Source: Cyanobium sp.
GTDB lineage: Bacteria > Cyanobacteriota > Cyanobacteriia > PCC-6307 > Cyanobiaceae
Direction of reading: 5' to 3'
Assembly: GCA_014191755.1 (NCBI GenBank)
Contig: BJHE01000014.1
Coordinates: 1-54,941, forward strand
DNA: 54,941 bases
Positions 7,162 through 14,980 of the stretch are shown in pieces. The translations under genes and the position numbers were made by a program. Every line of letters starts with the position of its first letter. Position 1 is the first letter of the stretch. The notes under the pieces are model-generated. The model was not told the origin of the DNA, made no database searches, and saw only the letters and a program-made list of their open reading frames with translations.

Positions 7162-8439
7162 TTACGGCACCTGCCCATTCCGTTTGGCCTCGCTGATCGC
7201 CCGGTCGATCCCCTCGCTGGTGGCCTTGGGCAGCTGAGGGGAATATACGAACGCCTGGGACTCCGGCCGTTGCCCGTCCAGCACCAGCTGGAGGCGGCTG
7301 CGCTGCCGCACGGAAAGCTGCTCGCGCACATAACGCAGTTGCTGTTCATCGGCGAGCACCGCATCCACCTGTCGGTTGAGCAGCAGGGCGGGCGCATCGA
7401 TGAGCTGAGGCAGCGGCACCACTGTGACCCTCCCCTGTAGCGGTGGTGAGCGCAGCAGCTTCTCGCTCACGCTGCCGGGCCGGGCGGCCACCCGGCGGCC
7501 CGCCAGGTCGTCGAGGGTCTCCGGGAGGGCATCGCTCAGCGGCGCCTGACGCAATACGTCGAGCGTGATCGTGCTCACGATCAGCGAGCCGAACACGATC
7601 CGCATCAGGTAGCTGAGCACCACCAGCCCCTGCCCTCGGGTGGTGGCCACGATCGTGTTGGTGCCCGGGCCGGTGGCCAGCACCTGAAACACCAGCGCGC
7701 GCTGGCGCCAGCCGTCGCGCGTCGGCCAGAGTGCCGCCCTGCCCGCTTCCGATCGCGCTGCTGATCCCGCTTGCGTGGCGCTTCCGGGGGGATAGCCCCC
7801 TTCGGTGCGCCACACCACCAAACTCAGCACCCCGATCGCTAGCAGATAGCCAGCCAGCAGCCCGAGCAGCCGCGCATCCAGCACCCCTCCCAGCACCGCC
7901 CGCAGCGTGGCCAGGCGGTTGGTGCCCATCAGCAGGGCCACGCCCGATTCTTGGAACGGCAGGCTGAAGCGGTAGGTGCCCACCCGCTCCGGCGTGATCG
8001 TGAGACACCCCACCCCCAGATCCACCGCACCCCGGCGGCTGGCCTCCAGCAGGGCCTTCGCGTTCGGGTAGGGCTCAAGGGTGTAGGCCAGCCGCTCCCG
8101 GGCGGCCACGAACTGCCACAGCCTCACGGCCTTTCCCTCCCAGCGCCCGGGCCCCCGCAGCTCCGAGCAGGGGGGAGAACCATCGAGCACTCCCACCCTC
8201 AGGATCGTTTCTGAGCGGGCCGCCTGGGGTGGGGCCAGGGGCACCAGCCCGAGGACCAGGAAGGCCGAGCCAATGGCCAAAAAGCGGGGGCCAAGAGCCT
8301 GAAAGCGGCTGCCAGCGGCCTGCAAGCGGGATTTGCCAGTGTGCCATCCGGGGCCAGCAGCCATCTGAACCGCCCGCCGCCATCCTCGGCGGACCCTCGT
8401 CCGGGGCCGGCTCCGGCCGCCCCTCGGCAGGCAGGTCAT
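7162..8439 (-). CDS. Glutamate-receptor-like ligand-gated ion channel (GluR0-type architecture)
   Basis: A 425-residue protein with the ionotropic glutamate receptor layout. An N-terminal signal-like helix (about 51-72) precedes lobe S1 (78-175) with CLTITPERVGTYRFSLPF, where Thr149 and Arg152 match the ligand-carboxylate contacts of the family. Then come TM1 (about 190-210), a re-entrant pore region (about 246-265), TM3 (268-295, VVLSYLMRIVFGSLIVSTIT) and lobe S2 (300-425) with PGSVSEKLL and DAVLADEQQL. S1 and S2 together form a periplasmic binding fold. The pore loop reads ATGPGTNTIVAT, not the TVGYG filter known from GluR0-type potassium channels, so ion selectivity cannot be inferred. The first 25 residues are Arg-rich and a start at Met26 is possible. 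A terminator follows. A plain solute-binding protein is unlikely because of the interposed membrane segments. Confidence 0.8.
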   Translation of the reverse strand: MTCLPRGGRSRPRTRVRRGWRRAVQMAAGPGWHTGKSRLQAAGSRFQALGPRFLAIGSAFLVLGLVPLAPPQAARSETILRVGVLDGSPPCSELRGPGRWEGKAVRLWQFVAARERLAYTLEPYPNAKALLEASRRGAVDLGVGCLTITPERVGTYRFSLPFQESGVALLMGTNRLATLRAVLGGVLDARLLGLLAGYLLAIGVLSLVVWRTEGGYPPGSATQAGSAARSEAGRAALWPTRDGWRQRALVFQVLATGPGTNTIVATTRGQGLVVLSYLMRIVFGSLIVSTITLDVLRQAPLSDALPETLDDLAGRRVAARPGSVSEKLLRSPPLQGRVTVVPLPQLIDAPALLLNRQVDAVLADEQQLRYVREQLSVRQRSRLQLVLDGQRPESQAFVYSPQLPKATSEGIDRAISEAKRNGQVP

Positions 8440-8791
8440 CGCTCCGGCACTCCTCGGTTGGGATGGGCCGTCACGTTACCCACGGTCCCGTACAGCCCTG
8501 CGGCGATCCCGCCGGCAGCCCGCCTGAGGGTTTCATTGATCGCTCGCGGCCGGTTCCGGCGGCAGCCCGCCCCGGGGTTCCTCCGGCAGCTTCCGGCTCG
8601 TCCCACTGACAGACCGGTCTGGACTCCACCCCCAGCTCCCCGTTGGATCCGCAGGCAGCCCGGGGTGGCTCCGGCAGCTCGTTCTGGTTCCTCTGGCTGA
8701 TCCAGGCAGGGCCAGCATGCCGACCTGACCCCGAACCTCTCGCGCCGCCTGCTCCTACGGTCCCCAGCGCCATCCCTGCCGCTCGCCGCCC
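8440..8791. other. GC-rich intergenic stretch with degenerate GGCAGC repeats
   Basis: About 350 bp between the divergent channel gene and pyrF. The motif ccGGCAGCccg or close variants recur at about 8513, 8560, 8585, 8652 and 8672. No frame has a recognisable protein. It must hold the promoters of both flanking genes, but I cannot assign -10 and -35 boxes. Confidence 0.35.
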
Positions 8792-9532
8792 ATGCTTCCG
8801 GCACCCGCCACCACCCCAGCCCGGGACCCGGCCGAGCAGATCATCCTGGCCTTGGATCGGCCCGATGCCGCCGCCGCCCTCGCCCTGGCCCGTGCCATCC
8901 CCGCGCTGCGCTGGGTGAAGGTGGGCCTCGAACTCTTTAGTGCCACCGGGCCCGCCGTGGTGGCCGAGCTGCGCGAGCGGGGCCTGCAGGTGTTCCTCGA
9001 CCTCAAGTTTCACGACATCCCCACCACCATGGCCGGTGCCTGCCGCAGCGCCGCCCGCCTTGGCGCCGGGCTGATCACGGTGCATGGCTGCGCCGGCGGT
9101 GAGGCCCTGGCCGCCGCCCAGGCTGGTGCCCTCGAGGGGGCCGCTGCCGCGGGCCTGGAGGCTCCCACCCTGCTGGCGGTCACCGTGCTCACCAGCTGGC
9201 CGGCGGAGCGTTTCGCCCACGAACTGGCCATCGCCGAACCGATTCCCGCTTATGTAAACCGCCTCGCGGCATTGGCAGCTAGTGCCGGCATTGGGGGCTG
9301 CGTCTGTTCCCCCCTGGAGGTGGCGGCTCTGCGGCAGGGCCATCCGCAGCCCTTCGCCCTGGTCACCCCAGGCATCCGACCGGCCGGCAGCGCCACCGGC
9401 GACCAGGCCCGGGTGATGACTCCCGTCCAGGCGATCGCCGCCGGCGCCAGCCAATTGGTGATCGGCCGGCCGATCAGCGCTGCGGCCGATCCAGCCGGGG
9501 CCTTCGCGGCCTGTTGCCGGGAGCTCCGCTGA
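8792..9532 (+). CDS. pyrF: Orotidine 5'-phosphate decarboxylase
   Basis: A 246-residue TIM-barrel enzyme that converts OMP to UMP, the last step of de novo pyrimidine synthesis. IILALDRPD and WVKVGLELF carry the substrate-binding Asp and Lys, and [12 protein letters not shown] contains the catalytic Asp-Lys-x-x-Asp signature. [22 protein letters not shown] and LVIGRPIS are the phosphate-binding end of the barrel. Length is normal for the family. It is followed at once by an EAL-domain remnant, which is unrelated to its function. Confidence 0.97.
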   Translation: MLPAPATTPARDPAEQIILALDRPDAAAALALARAIPALRWVKVGLELFSATGPAVVAELRERGLQVFLDLKFHDIPTTMAGACRSAARLGAGLITVHGCAGGEALAAAQAGALEGAAAAGLEAPTLLAVTVLTSWPAERFAHELAIAEPIPAYVNRLAALAASAGIGGCVCSPLEVAALRQGHPQPFALVTPGIRPAGSATGDQARVMTPVQAIAAGASQLVIGRPISAAADPAGAFAACCRELR

Positions 9533-9557
9533 ACGGCCTTGGGATCGGGCTGTGTCT

Positions 9558-9976
9558 CGCCCGGAAACGACCCCGGTGCTCATGGAGGATCCTCAGCGCG
9601 CCATCAACCTGCTGCGCCGGCTGAAGGACAAGGGCATTCCCATGGCCATCAACGATTTCGGCACCGGCTATTAGGAATTAACAATTTGTGCTCCTTGTTG
9701 ATCGATCGCCTCAAGATCGATACATTCTTCTTGTGCACCTGCTTCACTGCTCCCAGTGGTGCCGCCATCTTGACCGCCGTCATCTCCCTGGCCCCTTCCC
9801 TTGGTATTTCCACCATCGCCTCGGGGGTGGAAACGGAGGATCAGCGGCTGTTCTTGCTTCAGCAGGGATCTGATGAGGTGCAGGGTTCCCTGATGGGGCG
9901 CCCATCCCAGATCTGGCCATCGCTTCCTTCCTGGCCCGGCAGGCCAGCGGCGGCCACGGGGCCGTGCCCTTCCTGA
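9558..9976 (+). pseudogene. Remnant of an EAL-domain c-di-GMP phosphodiesterase
   Basis: The first frame reads TTPVLMEDPQRAINLLRRLK, then PMAINDFGTGY, which matches the middle of an EAL domain (TESxLMED and AIDDFGTGYSSL; note Asn for the first Asp of the DDFGTG motif), and then hits TAG at 9672-9674. The homology resumes in a second frame with IDRLKIDTF, ILTAVISLAPSLGISTIASGVETEDQ and SDEVQGSLMGRP, the C-terminal EAL motifs, ending at 9976. The segment with the EAL motif itself, and everything before it, is gone. The remnant is therefore truncated at the 5' end, stopped and frameshifted, and should not be functional. It lies between pyrF (25 bp upstream) and the WbuC cupin (6 bp downstream). 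Confidence 0.85.
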
Positions 9977-9982
9977 GCTGCC

Positions 9983-10480
9983 ATGGCTGAGCACATCCAG
10001 CGGATCGATCACAGCCTGTTCGAGCGGCTGGCGGTCGAGGCCCGCTCCTTGCCCCGGCTGCGGCTCAACCACAACCTCCATGCGGAGGCCGATCCGGTGC
10101 AGCGCTTCCTCAATGTGATGCAGCCCGGCACCTATGTGCGGCCTCACCGCCATCTGCGGGACCGGCCAGGGGCGGGCTTCGAGTGCTTCGTGGTGCTCCA
10201 GGGGGCCATCGGCCTGCTCCTGCTGGATCAGCACGGGGCCCTGCGGGGCCGTGAGCGCCTCGATGCTGCTGGTCCCCTGCGTGGGATCCAGCTGCCGGAG
10301 GGCATCATCCACACCCTGGTGGCATTGGAGCCGGATTCCGTGCTGCTGGAGATCAAGGAGGGGCCCTATGTGCCCGCGGCCGATAAGGATTTCCTCGCCC
10401 CCTTCCCCCCTGAGGGCACTGCGGCCGCAGCGGAACTCGAGGCCTCCTGGCGCGCCTTGTTCAGCGCCGGGGATTCTTGA
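9983..10480 (+). CDS. wbuC: WbuC-family cupin-fold metalloprotein
   Basis: A 165-residue protein with the signature of the WbuC family: RLRLNHNLHAEADPVQRFLN, then PGTYVRPHRH, FECFVVLQGAIGLLLLD and GIIHTLVALEPDSVLLEIKEGPY. The His residues in PHRH and GIIHT plus the Glu of FECF are the predicted metal ligands of the cupin barrel. In other bacteria wbuC-like genes are found in polysaccharide loci, but the biochemical role is not established and no sugar genes are adjacent here. Start is the ATG at 9983, six bases after the EAL remnant. Confidence 0.85.
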   Translation: MAEHIQRIDHSLFERLAVEARSLPRLRLNHNLHAEADPVQRFLNVMQPGTYVRPHRHLRDRPGAGFECFVVLQGAIGLLLLDQHGALRGRERLDAAGPLRGIQLPEGIIHTLVALEPDSVLLEIKEGPYVPAADKDFLAPFPPEGTAAAAELEASWRALFSAGDS

Positions 10481-10517
10481 GCCGTGGCCGGATATTCGGG
10501 GCGACCTGTCTCACCGT

Positions 10518-10559
10518 TACCCCAAGCGCACCCTGGGCTACCCCAAGCGCCCCCTGGGC
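10518..10559. repeat. 21-bp tandem duplication, two copies
   Basis: Two direct copies of a 21-bp unit beginning TACCCCAAGCGC (10518-10538 and 10539-10559) differ at one base (A or C). They lie in the intergenic leader between the WbuC gene and the HExxH protein. Confidence 0.8.
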
Positions 10560-10638
10560 CCGTCAGTATGCCGGCAATTTGAGGCACGAAAGCGAGCCGT
10601 ACTTAGCATTAGCGCTGCTGTTGTCGCCTGCGCTTCCG

Positions 10639-11325
10639 ATGTCCGCCGCCTTACGCCCAGGAGCCAGGGGCGCAACCGCTCGCTTACAGCAGGCTGTCGG
10701 GGTCCTGCTGATGGTCGCTCCCATGGCGCTGGCTTGCCTGCCCCTGAGGGCGGCCAACCAGACCGGAACCTTCAACGCCATGGTGACCACCTTCCAGAAC
10801 TACGGCTTTGAGGTGGTGGGCAACCACCCCCGCTGCGTCCAGGAACCCAATCTCTTTGGCCTCTACCTGCGCGGCACCCGCCGCATTGTGGTCTGCCCCC
10901 GCGGTAACCAGCTCGACACCCTGATGCATGAGGGATGGCACGCCGTGCAGGCCCGCTGCCGCAAGGGAAAGCCCCTGCTCACCGAACAATTCCTGCGCGC
11001 CAACTTAAGCCGCGCTGACCTGCGCGACATCGATGCCCTTTACAGCGCCAAGAGCTGGCACCGCGAGGCCGAGGCCCGTGCCATGGCCGCCCAGCAGATC
11101 CCCCTTTACATGGCCCACCTCGACAGTTCCTGTGGCGCGCCTCCGGCGGCCGGCGGAATCGCTCAGCCTCCAGCGGGCACCCAACCCAGCAGCCCTGCGG
11201 TCACGGCTCCCCAACCAGCCCAGCCGGCTCCCCAAGCCAACCCCATGACCAAGCCAGCTCCTTCAACATCGCGCACGTCCATGCCAGGTCTGCTTCAGCA
11301 GTTGGGGCTTCCGATGATCCCCTGA
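10639..11325 (+). CDS. Secreted HExxH-motif protein, putative metallopeptidase
   Basis: A 228-residue protein from the ATG at 10639. It begins with a signal-like segment (VGVLLMVAPMALACLPLRAANQ, likely cleaved near residue 35), followed by a globular domain with TLMHEGWHAVQARCRKGKPLL. HEGWH fits HExxH, and a downstream Glu in KSWHREAEARAMAAQ is placed like a third zinc ligand. The C-terminal about 50 residues are a Pro/Ala/Gln linker ending in GLLQQLGLPMIP. An upstream in-frame extension to 10477 runs through the tandem repeat and is rejected as a start. The function is unknown; a periplasmic metallopeptidase is an inference from the motif only. It overlaps the convergent DciA gene by 31 bp. 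Confidence 0.7.
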   Translation: MSAALRPGARGATARLQQAVGVLLMVAPMALACLPLRAANQTGTFNAMVTTFQNYGFEVVGNHPRCVQEPNLFGLYLRGTRRIVVCPRGNQLDTLMHEGWHAVQARCRKGKPLLTEQFLRANLSRADLRDIDALYSAKSWHREAEARAMAAQQIPLYMAHLDSSCGAPPAAGGIAQPPAGTQPSSPAVTAPQPAQPAPQANPMTKPAPSTSRTSMPGLLQQLGLPMIP

Positions 11326-11915
11326 TCGGCCAGGGCGCTGCGCCGGCAGAAACTGCAGTGGCCCCAGAGGGCCATCTCGCCGGTGGGGGCCGGCCTGCCA
11401 CAGGCCGGGCAGTCAGCCAGTCCATGCACATCGATCCGGCTGGGGTGGCGGGCCCACACTTCGGCCTCGACCTCCGATCCGGGGGGCGGAGAGGGGTCGC
11501 CATAGTGTTGGCGGAAGCGCAGATCCCGCACGCTGAAGCCCGCACCCCGGAGGGCCCCCAGCAGCTGATGGCGGTTGTACTGCAGGGCCTGGAGCCAGGG
11601 CCCTGGGACCGCCCCCACCGTGAGCACACCGCCCTGCAGGTTGAGAGGACAGCAGTGGGGGGCCAGCTGGCTGCCGGCGATGCGCGGCCAGGCCTGCCAG
11701 AGGCCGGCCAACTGCCCCTCGCCCTCCCAGTGGCGGCGCAGCCCCTCGAGGCAGGCGCCTAGGGAGGTCGCCGGAGGTGCCGCCGCGCCTGGCACCAGAA
11801 GATTCACCTTATTCAAAGTATTCAAAGTCAGATTCAAAGTATTCAAAGTCAGCGACCGCAAGCCGCGGCTGGCTCCGGCACCGCTGCGACTGTTGCGGCG
11901 GGATGGATCGGCCAT
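11295..11915 (-). CDS. DciA-like (DUF721) protein with C-terminal zinc ribbon
   Basis: A 206-residue protein. The central part, LEGLRRHWEGEGQLAGLWQAW and later LQALQYNRHQLLGALRGAGF, fits the DUF721/DciA family, members of which load the replicative helicase DnaB in bacteria lacking DnaC. The C-terminus has DCPACGRP and GHCSFCRR, a four-cysteine zinc ribbon seen in cyanobacterial versions. The N-terminal arm contains a perfect duplication of the heptapeptide LTLNTLN from a 21-bp DNA repeat. Start is the ATG at 11915. Assignment to DciA is by motif and length; the helicase-loading role here is inferred. Confidence 0.75.
   Translation of the reverse strand: MADPSRRNSRSGAGASRGLRSLTLNTLNLTLNTLNKVNLLVPGAAAPPATSLGACLEGLRRHWEGEGQLAGLWQAWPRIAGSQLAPHCCPLNLQGGVLTVGAVPGPWLQALQYNRHQLLGALRGAGFSVRDLRFRQHYGDPSPPPGSEVEAEVWARHPSRIDVHGLADCPACGRPAPTGEMALWGHCSFCRRSALADQGIIGSPNC
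11811..11852. repeat. Perfect 21-bp tandem duplication inside the DciA-like gene
   Basis: Two identical 21-bp units beginning ATTCAAAGTATTC occupy 11811-11831 and 11832-11852. Each unit itself contains two TTCAAAGT octamers, so four copies of the octamer are present. The reading frame is kept (seven residues per unit). Confidence 0.9.
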
Positions 11916-11979
11916 GGATGAATAATAGGCGGCTGCTGCTTGCCCTGCTCACCGCTGCTGAGGTGAAGGGAGTTATGCT

Positions 11980-12180
11980 ATGGCCAAAACTAAAAATTCC
12001 AAGGGTTCATCGCTTCCAGATTCCGATCTCGATCAAGACTTGAAGAGGCCCAAAAGGATCACGATCACGGTGAATCACTCGCTCTAGAAAAATCTGCTTG
12101 AACGCAGTTCTAGCGAAGGTCGATCGATCTCCAACCTTGCCTCGTACCTGCTCCAACACGACCTGGAGGGCTTGTCCTGA
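11980..12180 (+). pseudogene. CopG/RHH-type DNA-binding protein interrupted by an amber codon
   Basis: From the ATG at 11980 (preceded by GAAGGGAG) the frame encodes 66 residues: a Lys/Ser/Asp-rich start, then KRPKRITITVNHSL, a TAG at 12085-12087, then KNLLERSSSEGRSISNLAS, YLLQHDLEGLS and TGA. The two halves fit one ribbon-helix-helix protein (beta strand RITITV, helix KNLLERSSSEGRS, helix ISNLASYLLQ). A single C-to-G change from TAC to TAG in SLYKNLL would explain the interruption. As written, only the 35-residue N-terminal piece would be made without readthrough. No partner toxin gene is recognisable nearby. Confidence 0.7.
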
Positions 12181-12203
12181 AGCGGCGGCTGCCGAGGCCT
12201 GTC

Positions 12204-12304
12204 GGCTTCCATCCAGCGGTCCGGCCTGGAAGCCAGCGGCCTTTGATCCCCTTCCCTGTCCGTTGTCGGCCTCGGGTGCGGCAAACCGGTGCGGCAAACC
12301 GGTG
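12204..12304. repeat. Hairpin and 13-bp tandem repeat before vipp1
   Basis: GGCTTCCA (12204-12211) and TGGAAGCC (12227-12234) form a perfect 8-bp inverted repeat with a 15-nt loop, 23 bp after the broken RHH gene, with no T-run. It is followed by two copies of GGTGCGGCAAACC (12275-12287 and 12288-12300) plus GGTG. Either could be part of the vipp1 leader. A function is not shown. Confidence 0.5.
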
Positions 12305-12367
12305 GCCACAACTTTCAGCGCATCAGCGTGACAGCGCCTAAGGTTGCCCCGAGTGCCCCCACCATCC

Positions 12368-13141
12368 ATGGGCTTTTTTGATCGGCTTAGCCGCCTGCTG
12401 CGCGCCAACCTCAACGACCTCGTCAGCAAGGCGGAGGATCCGGGCAAGATCCTCGACCAGTCTGTGGCTGATATGCAGGCCGACCTGGTGAAACTTCGCC
12501 AGGCCGTGGCCACTGCCATCGCCAGCCAAAAACGCCTGCAAAACCAGGCGGAACAGGCCGAGAGCCAGGCCAACACCTGGTACGAACGCGCCGAGCTGGC
12601 CCTGAAGAAGGGTGAAGAGGAGCTCGCCCGCGATTCCCTCTCCCGCCGCAAGACCTACCAGGACACCGCCACGGCGCTGAATAGCCAGATCAGCTCCCAG
12701 GCCGGCCAGGTTGACACATTGAAGCGGAGCCTCACCGCCCTCGAGGGCAAGATTGCCGAGGCCAAGACCAAGAAGGACATGCTCAAGGCCCGGGCCCAGG
12801 CCGCCGAGGCCCAGGAGCAGCTACAGAGTGCCGTTGGTAACCTCAGCACCAACAGCTCCATGGCCGCCTTCGACCAGATGGAGGAGAAGGTGCTGGGCAT
12901 GGAGGCCCGCAGCCAAGCCGCAGCCGAACTCGCCGGCGCCGACCTTGAGAGCCAGTTCGCCTCCTTGGAGGGCAGCAACGTGGATGAGGAGCTCGAAGCC
13001 CTCAAGACTCGCCTCTCCGGCGGATCTTCCCCGATCCAGCTGCCCGCCCCCGATGCCCCCTTGCCCCAGTTGGAGCCCGTGAAGGTTGCTGAGGTGAATG
13101 CCGAGCTCGAAGAGCTGAAGCGCTCGATCGACAAGCTCTGA
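12368..13141 (+). CDS. vipp1: Vipp1/PspA (IM30) membrane-remodelling protein
   Basis: A 257-residue almost wholly helical protein starting MGFFDRLSRLLRANLNDLVS, the amphipathic membrane-binding helix of the PspA/IM30 family, followed by long coiled coil (AEDPGKILDQSVADMQADLVKL onwards, to about residue 220). The extra C-terminal helix after a Pro-rich linker, VNAELEELKRSIDKL, distinguishes Vipp1 from plain PspA. ESCRT-III-like assemblies of this family protect and shape the thylakoid and plasma membrane. The ATG at 12368 is chosen because family members start with this helix. It appears monocistronic. Confidence 0.93.
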   Translation: MGFFDRLSRLLRANLNDLVSKAEDPGKILDQSVADMQADLVKLRQAVATAIASQKRLQNQAEQAESQANTWYERAELALKKGEEELARDSLSRRKTYQDTATALNSQISSQAGQVDTLKRSLTALEGKIAEAKTKKDMLKARAQAAEAQEQLQSAVGNLSTNSSMAAFDQMEEKVLGMEARSQAAAELAGADLESQFASLEGSNVDEELEALKTRLSGGSSPIQLPAPDAPLPQLEPVKVAEVNAELEELKRSIDKL

Positions 13142-13448
13142 AATCCGGATCTGATTGCCATCAACGCCCCTGCCGGTTCGTCATTTCATTCATCGGCTCA
13201 GGCAGGGTTTGGATGGGTGCCCTAGCGGTTTCCGGTCGAGGCGATTCCGGCGGGGTATGCGTAAGTTCTGTCGCTTTTAGGCATTCTTTTTAGAGGTTCC
13301 GGTCGCTAACGCCCCACCGGGCGGTCCCCCTGCACAGCCGGCTCCCCATGTAGTTCGGGTGCAGTTCGGGTGCAGTTTGGGCGTTGTCGGGTTCCTTCGG
13401 CAGCATTCGCTGCCTCTCATACAATCTTTCATCTGCTCAACGTCATCC
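13142..13448. other. Vipp1-thioredoxin intergenic region with 11-bp repeats
   Basis: About 307 bp with no gene recognised. It contains a small inverted repeat CGCCC-cacc-GGGCG near 13310-13325 and three tandem copies of an 11-bp unit: AGTTCGGGTGC at 13352-13362 and 13363-13373, then AGTTTGGGCGT at 13374-13384. The repeats lie 65-97 bp upstream of the thioredoxin start, so a role in its promoter is possible. Confidence 0.55.
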
Positions 13449-13775
13449 GTGTCCGAAGCCGTCCTCGAGATCAGCGACTCCAATTACAGGGAGCTGGTGG
13501 CGGAGCATCCCGGCCCGATGCTTTTGGATGTCTGGGCCAGCTGGTGCGGCCCCTGCCGCTTGATCGCACCGGTGATCGCCTGGGCTGCTTCTGCGTACGA
13601 GGGCCGACTGAGGGTCGGCAAGGCTGACTGTGACGCCAATCCGGTTCTGGTGGAATCCCTGGCTGTGAAGGGCTTGCCCACATTGGTGCTGTTCCGCGAT
13701 GGCAGCGAGATCCGGCGCCATGAGGGTGTGCTCACCCAGGCCCAACTCATCGCCTTCCTGGATGCCCATCTCTGA
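13449..13775 (+). CDS. Thioredoxin
   Basis: A 108-residue thioredoxin-fold protein with the redox motif in DVWASWCGPCRLIAPV, the cis-Pro in KGLPTLVLFRDG, and the usual ending TQAQLIAFLDAHL. It reduces protein disulfides in the cytoplasm or thylakoid-facing stroma-like space. The GTG at 13449 (VSEAVLEISDSNY) gives the normal length; the upstream in-frame extension runs through the 11-bp repeats. Its end overlaps the start of the aminotransferase by 14 bp, so the two are probably co-transcribed. Confidence 0.92.
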   Translation: MSEAVLEISDSNYRELVAEHPGPMLLDVWASWCGPCRLIAPVIAWAASAYEGRLRVGKADCDANPVLVESLAVKGLPTLVLFRDGSEIRRHEGVLTQAQLIAFLDAHL

Positions 13776-14970
13776 GCAGATCTCTACCCGGGTCGCCCAG
13801 CTGGGTAGCGGCGTCTTCGCCCGCAATGACCAGCGCAAGGCGGTTTACCGCCGGAGGCTGAACACCAGCCCGGACCTCCCTCCTCTTCTCGATCTGTCGC
13901 TCGGCTCCACCGATCTCCAGCCGCCGCCGGTAGCGCTTGAGGCGATCAGGGCCGCCTTGGACGAACCGGCCAGCGCCTCCTATTGCCTGCACGGCGCCAC
14001 CCTGCCCTTTCGCGAGGCGGTTGCGGCTTGGGCCCGCCGACGCTTCTCGGTGGCGGTGGATCCGGAGCGGGAGGTGCTGCTGCTGGTGGGCTCCCAGGAG
14101 GGCACAGCCCATCTGCCCCTGGCGGTGCTGAACCCTGGGGACGCCGCCCTGCTGCTGGATCCTTGCTATCCATCCCACCGGGGCGGCCTGCAACTGGCCT
14201 CCGCCGAAACGGTGCTGCTCCCTCTGGATCCGGAGCGGGGCTGGCGGCCCGATTACAACCACCTCACCGACTCCCAGTGGGATGCCCTGCGGCTGATGGT
14301 GCTCGGCTTCCCCCATAACCCCACCGCCACCACGGGTGAGCAGGCCTGGCTCGATGCGGCCATGGCCCACGCTATCGACCACGACATCGTGCTTGCCCAC
14401 GACAACCCTTATCTGGATCTGGCTCTCGATGGCGAGGCCCCGGCCCTGCTGCGCCACCCCGACTGGCGCCGCTGCGGCATCGAGTTCTTCTCATTCTCCA
14501 AGGGCTGGTGCCTGGGTGGTTATCGCATCGCCTTCGCCATCGGCGCCGAATGGTTGATCACGGCTCTGCGCCAGCTCAAGGGGATCGTGGATTTCAATCA
14601 GTCGCTGGCACTCCAGGCTGGCGCGATCGCCGCCCTCGAGCAGGCGCCCCAGTGGCCAGAACGGCTCCGCGGTGCCTACCGCGAGCGACGAGATCGGATG
14701 GCAGCCGCCCTGCGATCCCAGGGGTGGGTGGTTCCCCACGCCTCGATGGCGCTCTACCACTGGCTGCCCCTGCCCGCAGCAGCACGGGGTCATGGTCTGG
14801 ATTCCGAGCGTTTTTGCGCCGCCCTCCTAGAGGCCACCGGTGTGTGCCTCACCCCGGGCAATGGCTTCGGGCCTGGCGGCGAGGGCTGGCAACGGCTGGC
14901 TCTTGTGCATCCGAGCGAGGAGCTGGAGGCCGGTGCGGCCCGCATGGGCGCCTGGCTGCGGCAGCTTTGA
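13762..14970 (+). CDS. PLP-dependent class I/II aminotransferase
   Basis: A 402-residue fold-type I aminotransferase. HNPTATTGEQ is the NP-T motif region, AHDNPYLDLA carries the PLP-contacting Asp and Tyr, FFSFSKGWCLGGYR contains the Schiff-base Lys247, and LVHPSEELEAG is the C-terminal end. The family includes LL-diaminopimelate, succinyldiaminopimelate and aspartate aminotransferases; the substrate cannot be settled from sequence alone. The ATG at 13762 lies inside the end of the thioredoxin gene. birA follows 10 bp downstream, so trx, the aminotransferase and birA form one likely operon. Confidence 0.85.
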   Translation: MPISEQISTRVAQLGSGVFARNDQRKAVYRRRLNTSPDLPPLLDLSLGSTDLQPPPVALEAIRAALDEPASASYCLHGATLPFREAVAAWARRRFSVAVDPEREVLLLVGSQEGTAHLPLAVLNPGDAALLLDPCYPSHRGGLQLASAETVLLPLDPERGWRPDYNHLTDSQWDALRLMVLGFPHNPTATTGEQAWLDAAMAHAIDHDIVLAHDNPYLDLALDGEAPALLRHPDWRRCGIEFFSFSKGWCLGGYRIAFAIGAEWLITALRQLKGIVDFNQSLALQAGAIAALEQAPQWPERLRGAYRERRDRMAAALRSQGWVVPHASMALYHWLPLPAAARGHGLDSERFCAALLEATGVCLTPGNGFGPGGEGWQRLALVHPSEELEAGAARMGAWLRQL

Positions 14971-14980
14971 GGTCGCGCCG

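Noticed and set aside
8471..9583. Long minus-strand frame opposite pyrF
   Set aside because: It is the antisense shadow of a high-GC gene, Gly/Arg/Gln-rich with no motif, while the plus strand is clearly pyrF.
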